Of a stretch of 64,000 bases of DNA, positions 45,839 through 58,389 are shown piece by piece. This DNA is from Ampelocalamus luodianensis (lineage: Eukaryota; Streptophyta; Magnoliopsida; Poales; Poaceae), in contig CM070632.1 in assembly GCA_036346255.1 (NCBI GenBank), positions 26,624,657 through 26,688,656 of the forward strand. The letters run 5' to 3'. The position numbers were made by a program, and so were the translations under genes. Below the pieces are notes generated by a model. That model was not told the DNA's origin. It made no database searches and saw only the letters and a program-made list of their open reading frames with translations. Positions within the stretch are counted from its first letter, which is position 1, and each line of letters begins with the position of its first letter.

Positions 45839-46121
45839 AGAGGTTTTCCTTATATGATGGACCTAGTCATCTAGGTAGCACCTTAAGCTTATCTTGAAAA
45901 TCTTAGTTGAGTTATAATTCTAAGATCAATATTGAGCCGGGCATTTCTAATGCAAACAACCATGTAGGTGTAATCATGCGTACAAAAGACACCAAATCGA
46001 CGCTTGCTTTTCCCAAGGCCTAACAAATGTTTGGTGCATGGAGCTTACAAACTTAAACTGCGGTAACATAAAATTTATGCATGGGACTATTCTTTGATAT
46101 ACCTAAACCCCTTCAACTGAC
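45839..46121 (+). repeat. 283-bp direct repeat, copy B
   Basis: Same sequence as 41055-41337, in the same orientation. Confidence 0.95.
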
Positions 46122-47667
46122 ATGCCACGGTGGCTTATGACATACATGACAGTAACATCCATTTACACAAATAGCCTATTGATTAGGCTTATGGAAGATA
46201 ACTTCGTAATCATAACTACGAATGCCACACATATACACCCTCCTCATCACCAGGGGTTTGTGATTTTTACCGGGGTGGCCGGTAAGGTCCTAAAATCGGA
46301 AAATTTCAGTCAATTTTGGCCAAAATTTTCAAATAAAAAATTAAATTTTTCGAAGTTAAAACAGAAAAAAAATAAAACTATTGGGTTTGAACACAAGACC
46401 TCCTCCTCCTACGTACGCTAAGACTGCATGCACATATGTGCTTAGACATAGTTTCAAATTTCTTTTATATTGGGCAAAATTCATTCAGATGACACCAGAG
46501 AGGGCAGTAGCCCAAGGAAGTGGTGCCCGTCACTAGGGATACTTCTGTCCCCCCCTCGTTCTCTCTCTCGTCTAGTGTGCTTCTCCCTCTCACCTATCGT
46601 GCTTTCTTCCTCTCATCTATGAGACCTAGGAAGGATGGTTGAAGATTGTTCAATTGGGTAAGTCACATGGAAGCCATTCTTGTTGGGTTTAACTAGCATG
46701 TTTGGATGCCAAGCTAGATAGTTTTAGAGAAATCATAGATAGGACTGATTTTGGGAATTGAAGATTCTAGGATTTGCTGATGCTATAAGTTCTTGTGAAT
46801 ACTAGAATATGATGATAGATAAGCCTTGATTATGAATGGTTTAAAAAATAGATTAGGGATCATATATATTATGGAAAAAGAAAATGATCATGGAGGAAAA
46901 TTTTGATTGATCATACAGGGTATAGGAATCTGAAGTACCAATTTGATTATTAGGAGAAATTGGATTTTCATATTGATTCATGATATTAATTCTGGAAGAG
47001 TAAGTTGAATTTTGATTGGATTATAGAAGTATAATTGTTGAATGTTAGATTATAGAAATATATTATGGTTGGATTTGATCAAAGAATTACATGATTGTTG
47101 AAAATTAGATTATAAGATTATCAATTCAGGATATTGATTTTGATAGAGTAAATTGAATAAAAAAGTATGAAATTAATTGGATGTGTTGGTAACTTTGGAC
47201 TCAATTGAATATGATTGAATAGAGAGGTTGGGATTTAAAAGAAATTTTGGTTGGGTTATAGAGATATGCCTGGATCGGATTATAGAATTGTATAATCATT
47301 GGGTTGATGGATATCTTATTAGTGTTGGGTTGGACTAAATAATGATTGGATAGATGGTAATAAAAATAAATTTGCAGACTAAATTTGAATTTATGGCTTA
47401 TAAGCAGTCTTCTGAAAGGTTCTATAATACAGATATTGGATCTATATAAAGCCATTTTGGAGGATTGCAATTTATAAATATACTTGAGGAATTAAGTGAA
47501 TGATGTCGTGGATTTGGATCTAGCATTTTGGAAGACCAAATTTGATAGCTTTTTTTGGCACTCTAGTACATGGTGGTGAACCAGCAATTGGCATCGGTTT
47601 CCCAAGATGGACCTACCACTACGACTGTTAGAAATGCACAACATCTTTGCTTCGGGCCGCAATAGAA
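46122..47667. other. Repeat-derived AT-rich sequence, no recognised gene
   Basis: 46350-46490 is a dispersed repeat shared with 55677-55800. 46500-47540 has short ORFs only and many 'GATTGGATT' style imperfect repeats. Part of it may be the interior of the gypsy element that follows. Confidence 0.45.
46350..46490 (+). repeat. Dispersed repeat, copy 1
   Basis: The stretch containing GGGTTTGAACACAAGACC and GACTGCATGCACATATGTG recurs at 55677-55800 in the same orientation, about 90% alike. Confidence 0.85.
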
Positions 47668-47933
47668 GAAATATCTCAGAGTACCTGAAAAGCAGACTTC
47701 CATCGAGGCCATCGCCCTTCAGAAAGGTCTGACTTATCCGGAGCATCCGATCAAGATCCTCGACGTTATCGATGAGCAAACAAGACGCCAAATCATCCGC
47801 CTTTGCAAAAGTCCAATGGAGCCACCACTTAGCAAAAGAAGCCACCTAAGAGCGGGAAGATCAACTGAAGTTGGATTACCCGTCCCTGTTCCCGGAGCAG
47901 CTCGAATCCCAGGGTCGAGATTCCATTTAAAGT
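47668..47933 (+). pseudogene. Tekay-like Ty3/gypsy pol C-terminal fragment
   Basis: The plus strand reads 'VPEKQTSIEAIALQKGLTY' then 'PEHPIKILDVIDEQTRRQ', and after a frameshift 'VQWSHHLAKEAT', stop, 'EREDQLKLDYPSLFP' and 'ESQGRDSI'. This is the standard end of Tekay/Del-type gypsy pol: the integrase tail with the chromodomain-like VQWSHH..EEATWERED motif. The LTR begins 10 bases after. The rest of the element is not recognisable upstream, so it is 5'-truncated. The overlapping minus-strand ORF at 47492-47845 is a shadow. Confidence 0.8.
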
Positions 47934-49811
47934 GTGTAGGATTTGTAACATCCTGTTTTCGAAAACGGGACTAGTAATTATTTTCGGCTTTCGTTTTTCG
48001 TTCGTATTTCAAATTAGCAGTTAATTTCAAAAACTTCTCATCTTTAGCTAAGCTCGGGTTTGTGTTTCAAACCTTTTCGCCAATTCTCGAATTCAAACTG
48101 GAGTTTGAATTTCTCTTTCTCAAATTGTGCCCTGCCCTTGTTCGGGCTCAGCCCGTTTCTTTCTTGGACCGGCCCACTGCCCTTCCCTCTTTTCTTGGCC
48201 TGCCCTGGCCCAAGCCACCCGGCCTTTTCCTTTGGCCCTCTCGGCCCAGCCGCTGCCCAGGCCCAGCTCCTGTTTCTTTCTCCTTTTCTTGGCCAGCAAC
48301 CGCCCGGTCGTCCCCTACCTTGGGTCAAGCCGCACCAGGAAGCTCCCTCTCTCCCCTGAGCTTCCTCTGCCGCCCCCACCTCCACGAGCTCCCTGGCAGC
48401 GCCTCCACCTCCGCTTTCTCTCTGAGCCACCACCCCCACCCCGCGACTTTTGCGTCCTCGCCGTCCTCGCCGCACTCGTTTGCCCGGTCTGAGCCGTGAT
48501 CCCGCGTGCGTCCGCGTCAGCATAGACACCAAAGTCTTCTACCGTGCCCCCACGCTCGTCCTTTGGTTGATCCAAGCCACGCGCAGTGCACGCGCGGCCG
48601 CATGACAACAGCCTCCCCCGGTTGGACTTCCTCCAGTTCCTCCCCTCCACCTCCGGCTATAAGAGGACCCCGGTCACCTCCCCTCTTCCCCTCCCCTACC
48701 TGGTTCACTCCCTCCCTGAGCAAAAAGAAGACCGAGCCGAAGGGACTTACCTCAAGCCGCTGGCGCCGTGCCCCAAGTGCCAGCTGGGCCGCCTCCTTGC
48801 CGTTCGGCTACTCCGGTGCCTCCTTCCCCGCGTCGCCCCCGTCACCACGTGTCCCAAGGCCTGAGGAAGTTCACCCCACCTCCCTTGGACCTCTCCGCCG
48901 CCAGAGACCTCCATCGTCGCCGTCCCCTTCTTCACCACCCCGGGCGCTGCCGCTGGACCGCCTTGAGCCGCCTCCGACCTCCCCGCCCGGCTCCACGCCT
49001 CCCTCGTGGCCACACGCAGCTGGTGCGCACGCCGCCTGCCCCTCCGCGCCACCCCACCGCTAGCACCTACAAGGTCGTGCCGCCGCCACCGCCTTGGGCC
49101 TTGCCGCCGCTGTGCTCGCACCTTTCTGGTGCCGCCGCCACCTTCCTGGGGCCCCGTTCCACCAGCTCGCCGGCTGCCTCCTTGCCTCCACCCGCCGGTG
49201 CCGCCGCCGCCACTCCCTACCGCCCACACCTCCTTTGCCCCTTTTCTCTGTGAATTGAAGAAATGAGATGAGGATGAGTTCTTGAGGGCCCCACCCGTCA
49301 TATGCTTGAGCCCCCTCCCTTTGGCTGCCATGTGGGCCCCCCCTTTTCCTGTTCCGGTGGACCAGCGCCCCCTGTGCGCATAGACCCGGTTCAAGCACTA
49401 TGATGTGGACCATTTCCTCTCTCTCTCCCTTTTATTTCTATTTCCAAGTTCGAAAGTCCCATTCTACTCTATTATAGCTCCAAAAATTATGAATTAAATT
49501 TCTAAATTTTTGTAAATTCAAGATGTTGCTAATGGCATAGGTTTTGTTTAATTTGGAGTTTATTTGTTGTGCATTTGTATTTAATTGCTCTTTTTGCTTG
49601 TTTGTACCTTTTTTCGGTACAATCGTCCGACTAGGACTTGAAGACGGACACCCTCCAACTTGATCAAGCACAAGAATATCAAGACCCTCTTGCCTATAAC
49701 CAAGGCGATTCAACATTTTGATCATATTGAGCCTACATTTTATGAAAATTATATTCTTTTAAAATAACAAATTGCATTCTTTAAGCAAATGTATGTTAAT
49801 GCTTAAGGTAG

Positions 49812-50284
49812 CACTACTACACACAGCCTCATCACAGACGGTTCGATTCGGTCATCACGCACGGTTCGAACCGCTCGTGTTTTTATACGTCTGTGATAAG
49901 CTGCGGTTATCACAGACGGTTAAACATCCGTCTGTGATAAGTCACAACACAGACGGTTCTAATTATAAAACCGTCTGTGATATCTAATTATCACAGACGG
50001 CTCTATTCAAGAACCGTCTGTTATAGACGCATATCACAGACGGCTCTATTTATGAACCGTCTATGATATACACATATCCCAGACGGTTACCATTATATAA
50101 CCGTCTGTGATAATACACATATCCCGCATTTGCGTAAATAGAACCGTCGTGATAAAGGATATCTCGAGCGGTTATATTTACGAACCGTCGGGATACGATG
50201 TATATCATGTGACGGTTATATAATAGAGCTGCTCGGGATTATACATATCACGAGCGGTTTGATTGATAAACCGTCTGTGATAGT
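49812..50284. repeat. CACTA-3 left terminal repeat and subterminal array
   Basis: CACAGACGG/CCGTCTGTG pairs occupy the outer 280 bases and more degenerate CG-type motifs the inner part. It corresponds to 36254-36719 in CACTA-2. Confidence 0.9.
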
Positions 50285-50576
50285 TATTTCAGCATAACTA
50301 TTTTTAAAAATTTCGCTAGCCTCGGGATTGCTAGCCATGCCCTCTGAAAATAAGCGGCGTAAAATAGATACATCACGAGATATCAATCGTTGACAACCCA
50401 AAGTGATCATTGTCATACAAACGAACATATATCAAATACATCAAACATTGTAATATCAACTCGCTCGTAAAATATTGTCATACAACCCAAAGTGACAACC
50501 CAAAGTTTACCATTGAATCACAACTATTCAAAGTGAATTTCAACTATATCAAATATATTAATTGTTTCAAGGTCGT

Positions 50577-52867
50577 TCAAGAGTGAAACTCTCCGTTGGT
50601 GCAATGATATCCGTCGTGATGAAGGTGCAGAGCCTCCCTCGAACATCCGAGATCTCTTTACGAACGAGTGAATCTAAATCTATATTCAAAACCTACAAAC
50701 AAGAGTAAAGTGTTACACATATATATTTAAATTTATAATTAGCAATTATTGCGAGATTGACCAACCTCGGATCCGCAACCTAGCACTCATGAGAATCGCA
50801 TATGATGGCAAGCGTAGAATGCACATTCTTTCGCTTTTTGTCATGTGACTGAAAAAATAGAATTACATATATAGGTATAGTCGGTTCGAGACGATTATTA
50901 CGAAGTATGATATAGGATTATTGTGTTGTAGCACGCATCGAAATCGCGTCCCGTGATTAAGTGTGGCGTTGTTCCTTGTATAGCCCTCCTCGGCAATATA
51001 GGAGATGAACGACCTACATGTTTCAAAAAGTTAACCTCGGCCATTTCAAACGAAGGAAGACTACAATAGAGTTATGTATGGAGGAAATGAGCACACCTGT
51101 CGACTATTTCTTGCACAAGGGTGAAGTCGTGGCCTTTTTTCATTAGGGAATCAAGGTATAGTACCTGATTCCTCTTTGGTATAATGACTAGAAGGATCCA
51201 GTGATGCCTACTCATGTATGTCGCTATAGTCATTAAACCTAAGTTCATACTACGTATAAAGTACAAATGAAATTTGTATAGCAAGTAGTGAAGCACTTAC
51301 TCGGTTGTAGGGCACCATTATGTAGTCCACGTAGTTTTGAGCAAGCAATCCCGCCGTTATGTATTTCGACGAGGATGTATGCGCCAAGATGGTTTGCTCA
51401 GAGACCACGTGTGGGTCGAGAAACCCACCGTTCTTTCAATCGTAGGCGCTTTAATCATGTATCTATACATAAGCAATGAGTTGTTATATTACGTGAATGT
51501 ACGTGAATGTAGAACTTGATTGTACACACTTACAAAGGTCCAAAGATCGTAGAAGTGAGGCATCGAGGGCTTTGAGGTTGAATAGGTCGAACAAGTCGTC
51601 GAAGCCCACGATGAAGGGGGCTGCCGTGGAGAAATAGTCCTCCGTATATCGACGGTGATTCCATCAGCGCACCCTTTCTCTTTGGTCTTCTTCAAGTACC
51701 AGCTATGCAAACTCGACAACCTAATCCAGCAGAGGCTAATCGTGCTCGCCGCCAACGGACTTCAAAGAGTATTTCTTAGGGTTAGGAGGCGAAGCGCCTA
51801 ATGTTCTTCGATTTGATTTGTTCGAACGACTTGCGCTACGCGTCTTCCTCTGTCGAACGACTCGAACCGGGAGCACGGCGCGCTTTTTTGTTCGTTGGTG
51901 TCTTCTCCACGGAACCGATGAGGCGGGCTTCGGCGAAGGTTGAGGTGCGATCATGGAGGGTCTGTTGAGAGACATGGTCGTGTCGAGGTGGTTGGGGTAG
52001 AGTCATCAAAGGTTGAGGCGCATCGCAGGTCCGGGACGATGTCCTTCAAAAGTTGAATTGGAGGGCATGGTCGTGTGGAGATGGTTGGGGTGGAGTCATC
52101 GAAGGTTGAGGCGACACCTGCAGGTCGAGCGATGTCCTTCTTTGGCCACCGAATAAAACTGCATGCAGGCATCCCTAGTGTTATGATTTCGCTCGTCGGG
52201 CGAATCTCCGGCGGGACGGCCCTAAAATTATCATGTACCATGTCCACTGGACCTGGCGTAACCTGCGTCACACTGGGCACCGTGTTTGCACTATCCTTCA
52301 TTGCATGGATACACCACCCCGCCCACCTCAATAGACATCCCAACCATCCTCACTTGGAGTGTGCAAAGGCGTCGGCTCCTACAAAACGATACGCAATTAG
52401 CTAAGGCGTCCTATAGGTCTATCTTTGGAGCATTCGAGTTGTACATTACCTTGATGTCGCCGATAGGTAATTGGACATCATCGTGTTCACAATTTTGCGT
52501 GGACGCGACGCCTACTCCGATGTTGAGGAGGATCGCCTACCAAAACAACGGGCGGCTCGCGATCGGTTGTTGAGGAGTAGTAGTTGATTCACTTGGTCCC
52601 GCAATCTTGCTATCTTTTCTTCAAATTTTGCAAGAAGCACCGTTCTCTTCCTTCAAATTTTGAAGTAAGCACATGTTCCAACACCGTGTCGTACTCGCCT
52701 TGGATCTCTTCCTGCTCCTATACGTGCGATGAGTCGCCCGGGAATCCATCCTCCAAGATACGTTAACCCTTTGCCTCGCGTGCGACCCGGTGCTCCTTGT
52801 TTCCTGGGCGTAGTTAGTATATCCTTCTCCTCGCCCGCTTGGAAGGAGCCTTGGAACATGCGGAACT
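50577..52867 (-). pseudogene. CACTA-3 ORF2 remnant with Ulp1-like domain
   Basis: Read on the minus strand, it begins at the deletion junction with 'EFRMFQGSFQAGEEKDILTT'. It continues through the proline-rich region and 'SLHSWYLKKTKEKGCADGI', then the Ulp1-like part with 'HWILLVIIPKRNQVLYLDSL' (51072-51296), and ends at TGA 50577-50579. Frameshifts and small deletions occur in the Pro-rich part (for instance 'KKDIARPAGVAST'). The region at 51721-51725 contains a single copy of the site where the retrotransposon entered CACTA-2, so this copy never held that insertion. Confidence 0.8.
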
Positions 52868-53371
52868 CAACGTCGCGCCTGCGTCGGTACGTGTAGAGGA
52901 GGAGACCGAGCACGAGGTCGCGGCCTTGTGGCGGCCATGGCCGCCCGTTCAAGGAACATGAGGCGCGTTGCATGTCTTGGGCGCGAAGACAAGCCCAGGC
53001 CGACGATGAAACAAGCCCGGGTTGCCGGCGGCGGCGGTGGTTGACGACGGCGAGGTAGCGCTCGTTGTCCTCGCCACTTCATCGCCTCCTCGCGCTCGGC
53101 GCCACGCGCCTCCCACTGCGCGTTCCTTGGACACCTTGTACAAGGCCTTACAACTATCGTACATACATTCAAGATGTTAGAATAAATAGTAGTATGTACG
53201 CACGTATATTGTAGACATAAAGATGTACGACGTTAATCGTAGGTCGCATAGGTCCTCCATGGGCTGAGGAGAGCTCGCGTCACACGGCCGACGCATGTCG
53301 CACGGCGACATCGTGAGAAAGAGCGGCGATCACCGACCTCCTCGCCTTGGTGCGGCTCCGATCGCTCGCAT
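52868..53371 (-). pseudogene. CACTA-3 F-box/Sel1-like fragment fused to ORF2
   Basis: It begins at ATG 53369-53371 (same context as 6998 in CACTA-2). It keeps the intron region (about 53160-53245) and 'CKALYKVSKERAV' in exon 2. Several frameshifts break the F-box part. At 52868-52870 the frame of 'LVLGLLLYT..RRRDV' runs directly into ORF2 'EFRMFQGSF'. The junction shares TTG with both parental sequences (7511-7514 and about 14984-14987 of CACTA-2). No separate product can be made as it stands. Confidence 0.75.
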
Positions 53372-53562
53372 GCTAACCTTGGCGATTGACGACTCAAAAC
53401 CGTGAGACGAAGAGCGATGGGAGAGTTTAATCTTCGTGATTATTCCGCCTTATATCAAGAATTAGGAGTAATCGCACGTGAGACGAAGAGACGCATGTAT
53501 CGTCGGCGTGCGAGACGAAGAGACGGTTCAGCGATGGTGAAGAGACACATCGCGCGGAGCGG

Positions 53563-53998
53563 ATATCACGACGGCTCTATATGGGAACCGCGTGATAATA
53601 ATATCACCGACGGTTATTTAATAGAGCCGTCTCGTGATACTAGTATATTACGCATGTCTCAAATTGAACCGCCTCGTGATATTTCCTGACGGTTTTATTT
53701 CCAAACCGCTCGCGATAAGCGTCCTCATCACGAGCGGTTCATATTACCACCGCGTCGTGATACTTCCTGACGGTTGGTATTATGAACCGCTGCGTGATAT
53801 GTCCTCATCATGCACGGTCATATTACGAACCGCCTGCGTGAAGTATCACAAACGGTTGGTAATAAGAACCGCTGCGTGATGAGGACATATCAGAGCAGTT
53901 CCGCAGACGGTTCCAAAGGGAACCGTCAGATAAGATTCATGACGCTCCTTTGGAACCGCTCGTGATGAGGTGTCTGCTATTGCTGTTTTGTAGTAGTG
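53563..53998. repeat. CACTA-3 right subterminal array and terminal repeat
   Basis: Corresponds to 6355-6795 of CACTA-2. CG-type motifs (CACGAGCGG, CGCGTCGTGAT and one-base variants) dominate. Confidence 0.9.
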
Positions 53999-55676
53999 TA
54001 GTTAAATACCCATTTGTTGATTAACTATTTAATATGCCATCCTTGACAATCGAATCCATTAATCCTTGTCACCCTAGTAACTATGTGGTAATACTAGCTA
54101 TAGGTTGTACTTAAGCGGCATGCTAGTCTTGCTTAAGTACCGAGACATTAAAATGTCTCAATCATCATCTCTTCAAGCATGAAAATGTTTTGGGCAGTCA
54201 TTGGTGGTCCATGACTGAGATAAAGGTGGTAATCTGGTTTTACTCCTCAAAACCCTAAAATTGCTATTACCCTGTCTGGGTGGACGGTAAGGTGGATGGT
54301 ACGACAGTGGGTGCTAATGTATCCCAAGAACTATTGTTTTGTGGACTTGAATGTGAAATAAACTGTCCAGACAACCCTAAGGACTTAATCTTGTCATGAC
54401 CTCCCGTGTAAAATATGTGCAACCACAAGTCTGTAAAGTACAACCTAACTAAATAATTTGTATCCATCAGTACGAGTTGCATCAGATAGATGATCCGCGA
54501 CGCCGTAAGCCTTTGTGGCGAAGGGTGTCGGGGTGCACGATGTAAGTCGTTCGATGGCGTAAGAGGGGGTCTGAGTAAGGGTTAACAGATCTAAAAACAA
54601 AGAGAGTAACCCTTCATGGACGAAACCTTAGCGAAGTGTAATTAATACTGAGAGATGCATTGTAAAGGCCTTGTGATGATCTCCCCTTGATTCACATGTC
54701 TACGGAAACGTGTGTACATATCAAGACGATTATCTCTTGTGGGTAAAGTGTACAACCTCTGCAGAGTAATAAACTGTTTAAACAGCCGTGTCTACGGTCA
54801 AAGGCGGACATGGGAACTTAACTTGAGATAGTTCTATTTCAAAAAAATTTGTGGTGGTATGAAAAATGTGGTGGGCTCACCTAGCCCTGAGGTTGGATTT
54901 TCCCTGGGTTTGCAGACTCAGTGATGTTAATATATAGGGGTAATCCCAATCAAATGAAGCATGGGTATAGTTTCCGACAAAAGGAACTTCTGCTGTTATT
55001 AAATATTGCATAATTACTCTCTTTAATAAAATACAATTTGGTTAAAATGCTAAGTGATAGGAATTTGTAACTATGATAATTGAAAACATTATTTTCGCAA
55101 ATAAAAGAACCCGAGCCATCCTTGTTTAGCCTTGCATGTATATTATTGCATTATGTGTTGGCTCGCGAGCACGGAAGTTGTGCTCATCCTCGCTCTCTCC
55201 CCCAAAACTCTTAGAAGCAGAAAATCCTGGAGATTATGACTACTACGAGGATACAGAAGTTGGAAGCCTAGGAGAGGATGAAGCGTAGTGTAGTCTTTAG
55301 TTGTTCTAGTCTCGCCTTAGTCCAGCTGACTCCGTCAGTGCTTGCGTGCATCCTATATTATCTGAGTCATTGGGTAATATCGGACGCACAGAGGTTTCCC
55401 TAGTCGCTTGCCTATGGAGAGATGTGCTCTCACCCCTTTTGCTTCCATTATCGCTTCCGCTTTTGTAATGTAATCGGTTTAGCCTGTTCGGCCATTATTG
55501 TAAAACCTGACCCGACGCGGTCTATGTAAACTCTGAAGTGTTAAATAATGAATGGTATGGTTTTATGTCATGTATGAAGTGATTCAGTGATGTATCTATG
55601 AGTACTACCTACTGATCCAGGGAATAGCACAGTGTTTTCACAGAGAATTCTGGATTGAGAAAATCCGGATCCGACA

Positions 55677-55880
55677 AAACAGAAAAAAAAAACTAAAAAC
55701 TAGTGGGTTTGAACACAAGACCTCCTCCTAGGCTAAGACTGCATGCACATATGTGCTTAGACATAGTTTCAAATTTCTTTTATATTGGGCAACATTCATT
55801 TAAAACCTTTTTTAGCCGGTTTGGATTTCTAACGGGGTGACCAATAACACCGATTTTCGGCCGATTTTTTGAACCGTGCT
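55677..55880 (+). repeat. Dispersed repeat, copy 2
   Basis: Begins directly at the end of the gypsy LTR and matches 46350-46490 for about 125 bases. It then continues with 'GGGGTGACCAATAACACC', which resembles an inverted version of 'GGGGTGGCCGGTAAGG' near 46273. Confidence 0.75.
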
Positions 55881-56283
55881 CATCACATCCCTATGGAGGG
55901 ATCCCAGGTTATCTCTCTCAAGTCAGGAAGTTGCCACCGCTGGCTCCTTGGTTCGATCTCTGTTTGATCACTGATTTGTCGCATGAGAACTCTGGCCCCA
56001 AGCTCTTTGATCGCAGCACCTTTCTTCCAGATCACAGGACGATTGATGCAAAAGTTTTGTAACCTATTTTTCCATGATGCATTCCAAACCCAATTAACAA
56101 TTTCTTTCGTGACAACATAAATGGAAATTAGCAACGTAATGTGTACAAATACTGGATGCTAAATTAACTTTTCGTGGAAATGATCATACATTGTCAACAC
56201 TATGTAGCATTTTTTTCCCCTGGGAAAAATAGTACTTAGCATTCTAATTCCATATTTGGTTATCAATTGTTGGTGGCCTTGCA

Positions 56284-56377
<94 letters not shown>

Positions 56378-57359
56378 ACAAAAGCTCTAAGAGTTGCTTA
56401 TGTCCGGTAAGTAGGGAAGATGGAAGTGGAAGAAAAGACGTACGGATGTAAATATGTAGCACTAGATCTTGGTACATGTGGATTAATGGAACCACAAAAT
56501 AGTAGATGAACGACAGTAATGGGAAGGTAGAGTTAACATCTGTATCAAACATCAATCTATATGCCAGTATAATAGCTACAAACAATAATGTGATCCACTT
56601 TTTTGGCCAATCAGTCACCAAACGTTCTGAAGAACTTTACACAGAGCATAATGGGCATAGTAGAACTTCTTCAGCACATTGCGCGCGGCTCAAAAGAAGA
56701 AACATGAACTTCTTCAGCAGTTCTAATATAGTTGCTGTGCGTGGATAATGGAGCGACACCGATCTTCATTTGATTTAACACTTAGATATCCATGTCATCC
56801 TAATTTGTTACAACATCCCAAGTTAAACTAATTGATTCCTTAGAAGCAATAAATATTTTCGATTCATTTCAACTTAGGCAAATCGCAGTTCATCTCCATC
56901 CTTGCTGCATGCAGCCATTCTTCAGGAGCCATCTACTAAAGCTCTCCTCTTTTGTTCGTGTTCACTTGAGTTCCTACTCAGCATAATGAGCAACCTCCTA
57001 AACCCAAACTACCGTTTTGCTATCCATGGAAATCAAGATTGGGTTTTTTTAGATCAAATCAAGGTTCAGTTAGATTTTTCAATTTAGCATCTGGGAAAAA
57101 ATGCTTGGTGCAGGACTTGACTCCTCCACATCTTCAATTTTGAGATTACATCTCTATTTGGGGTTATTGTTCATAATATTATTGAATAAAATTAATGTAT
57201 GGCAAATAAAATACTAATATTTAGAAAATCGACGGTCCAAACCGGTGAACTGACAATTGGACCGTAAACCAGTAGCCTTGCTGGTTTGATCCGACTTTTT
57301 GTACTATGAATAGTAGATGGGGTGGAGTGGCAGATTGGCAGGGAGCGAGTTGTGGCTGC
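55881..57359. other. Intergenic DNA with no recognised gene
   Basis: Only short ORFs are present. An 83-codon minus-strand ORF (55883-56134) and an 80-codon plus-strand ORF (56506-56748) show nothing I recognise. Confidence 0.4.
56286..56375. repeat. (AT)n microsatellite, 45 units
   Basis: About 90 uninterrupted bases of alternating A and T, the longest simple repeat in the window. Confidence 0.97.
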
Positions 57360-58075
57360 GTTTGAGGGCATATACAACAGTTTGTCTCTTATATCGTCTT
57401 TAAACATGTCCATGTCATCAACCAACAATACTAGAGACATGTACTACAACAGTTTGTCTCTTAACACTGGCCTACATAAACACAACAATATTTTATAATT
57501 TTTCTACCACTGGACCTACACATCAGCTTTACCATTTACTATTAAACACCCTCTCCCACCTCTCCCTGAGTCCTCCTCCTCCCCAACCAGCTCATCGCTG
57601 CTCTCACTGTTCCTCACCATTGCCTCTCCCCAACCACCAAACCGCAACACCCAGTGTCGCCGCCTCTCCCTCCCTTCCGTCGCCTCTCCCTCCTTCGCCC
57701 CCTCCTCCCATGCCTCCCCCACTACCAAACACCGCCGCCTCATCCTCCCTCACCGACCACACCGGCGTCATCCCATACCTCCTTGTCGCCCTCCTGGCAC
57801 ACGGATCTGGCACATTCACCGAGCCAGTCGTCATCATTGTCGTCGACTCCAGTTCGTGTCATCACATGGAGCCCACCAACCGCGTGGGGAGCAGACGACA
57901 CTGCTCCAACAGTTAGTTCCCTCGTCACTTCCACTCTTGTTTTGCGTGCGCGACGGTCGCATTAGGAGACAATGATCTCTTATCTCTCTCCTCGTTCTCT
58001 CTCCTCCAGCTCAGTTTTCGGTGATGTAGCAAGCTAATTGACGCTTAGGTGTGAGTATTAGAGATGCCCTAAGTT
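57360..58075. mobile_element. Possible MITE-like element with short GC-rich insert
   Basis: It begins GAGGGCATATACAACAGTTTG and ends TATTAGAGATGCCCTAA, so GGGCAT...ATGCCC can pair. The phrase CAACAGTTTGTCTCTTA recurs at 57442-57460 and, slightly altered, at 58400-58490. The middle (57520-57960) is GC-rich with overlapping ORFs of unknown origin, possibly a captured exon. The boundaries are tentative. Confidence 0.35.
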
Positions 58076-58389
58076 GAATATTTAGGTGAATCACAAGTGA
58101 TGATAAAACTACAGTGATCACTAAGGGTATTTCCAACAACTTGATACTAGAGGAGAGAGAATGGTTATATGAAATTTTAGATGCAACCATTCAATAGCTT
58201 GATACTAAAGTTTGTATTTAGACAAGAGAGAATGACTAGTTTGAAAAGAGATGACCTTACTAATTTCTTAGTTTCCTAAAAAGGTTTGATAGTTGCATGA
58301 GTATCAAGCTTCTTATCTTTCTTTCCTCTCTCACTTTCACATCACCAAAAAATTGATATAAGACTAGATGTCAAGCAAATTTGCTTGTT

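Larger units (their letters stand above)
49812..53998 (-). mobile_element. CACTA-3: inverted, internally deleted derivative of CACTA-2 family
   Basis: It starts CACTACTACACACAGCC at 49812 and ends with the complement of CACTACTACAAAACAGC at 53998. TAG duplications flank both sides. Its left terminus equals the right terminus of CACTA-2 and vice versa. It keeps the F-box fragment and the 3' two-thirds of ORF2 but lacks TNP2, the 150-codon ORF and the internal arrays. At 4.2 kb it is a typical non-autonomous, dSpm-like derivative. Confidence 0.93.
47944..55676 (+). repeat. 3' LTR of Tekay-like gypsy element, split by CACTA-3
   Basis: The LTR begins TGTAACATCCTGTTTTCG after the pol relic and ends GGATCCGACA at 55676. 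CACTA-3 sits inside with TAG duplications at 49809-49811 and 53999-54001. Without it the LTR is about 3.5 kb. GC-rich ORFs at 48044-49394 on both strands lie in this LTR and share no recognisable domain. The part at 54520-54840 looks like the conserved distal LTR of such elements. Confidence 0.75.

Noticed and set aside
45429..45840. 130- and 119-codon ORFs with STAGSNADT-type repeats
   Set aside because: Imperfect GC-rich tandem repeat; open in several frames on both strands.
47492..47845. 117-codon minus-strand ORF
   Set aside because: It is the shadow of the plus-strand gypsy pol tail, which has the recognisable VQWSHH and ERED motifs.
48044..49413. Cluster of long GC-rich ORFs up to 215 codons on both strands
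   Set aside because: They lie within the 3' LTR of the Tekay-like element, overlap in many frames and show no domain; most likely composition.
57516..57965. Pro/Ser- and Gly/Glu-rich ORFs
   Set aside because: Open on both strands with no domain; kept only as a possible captured insert within a MITE-like element.
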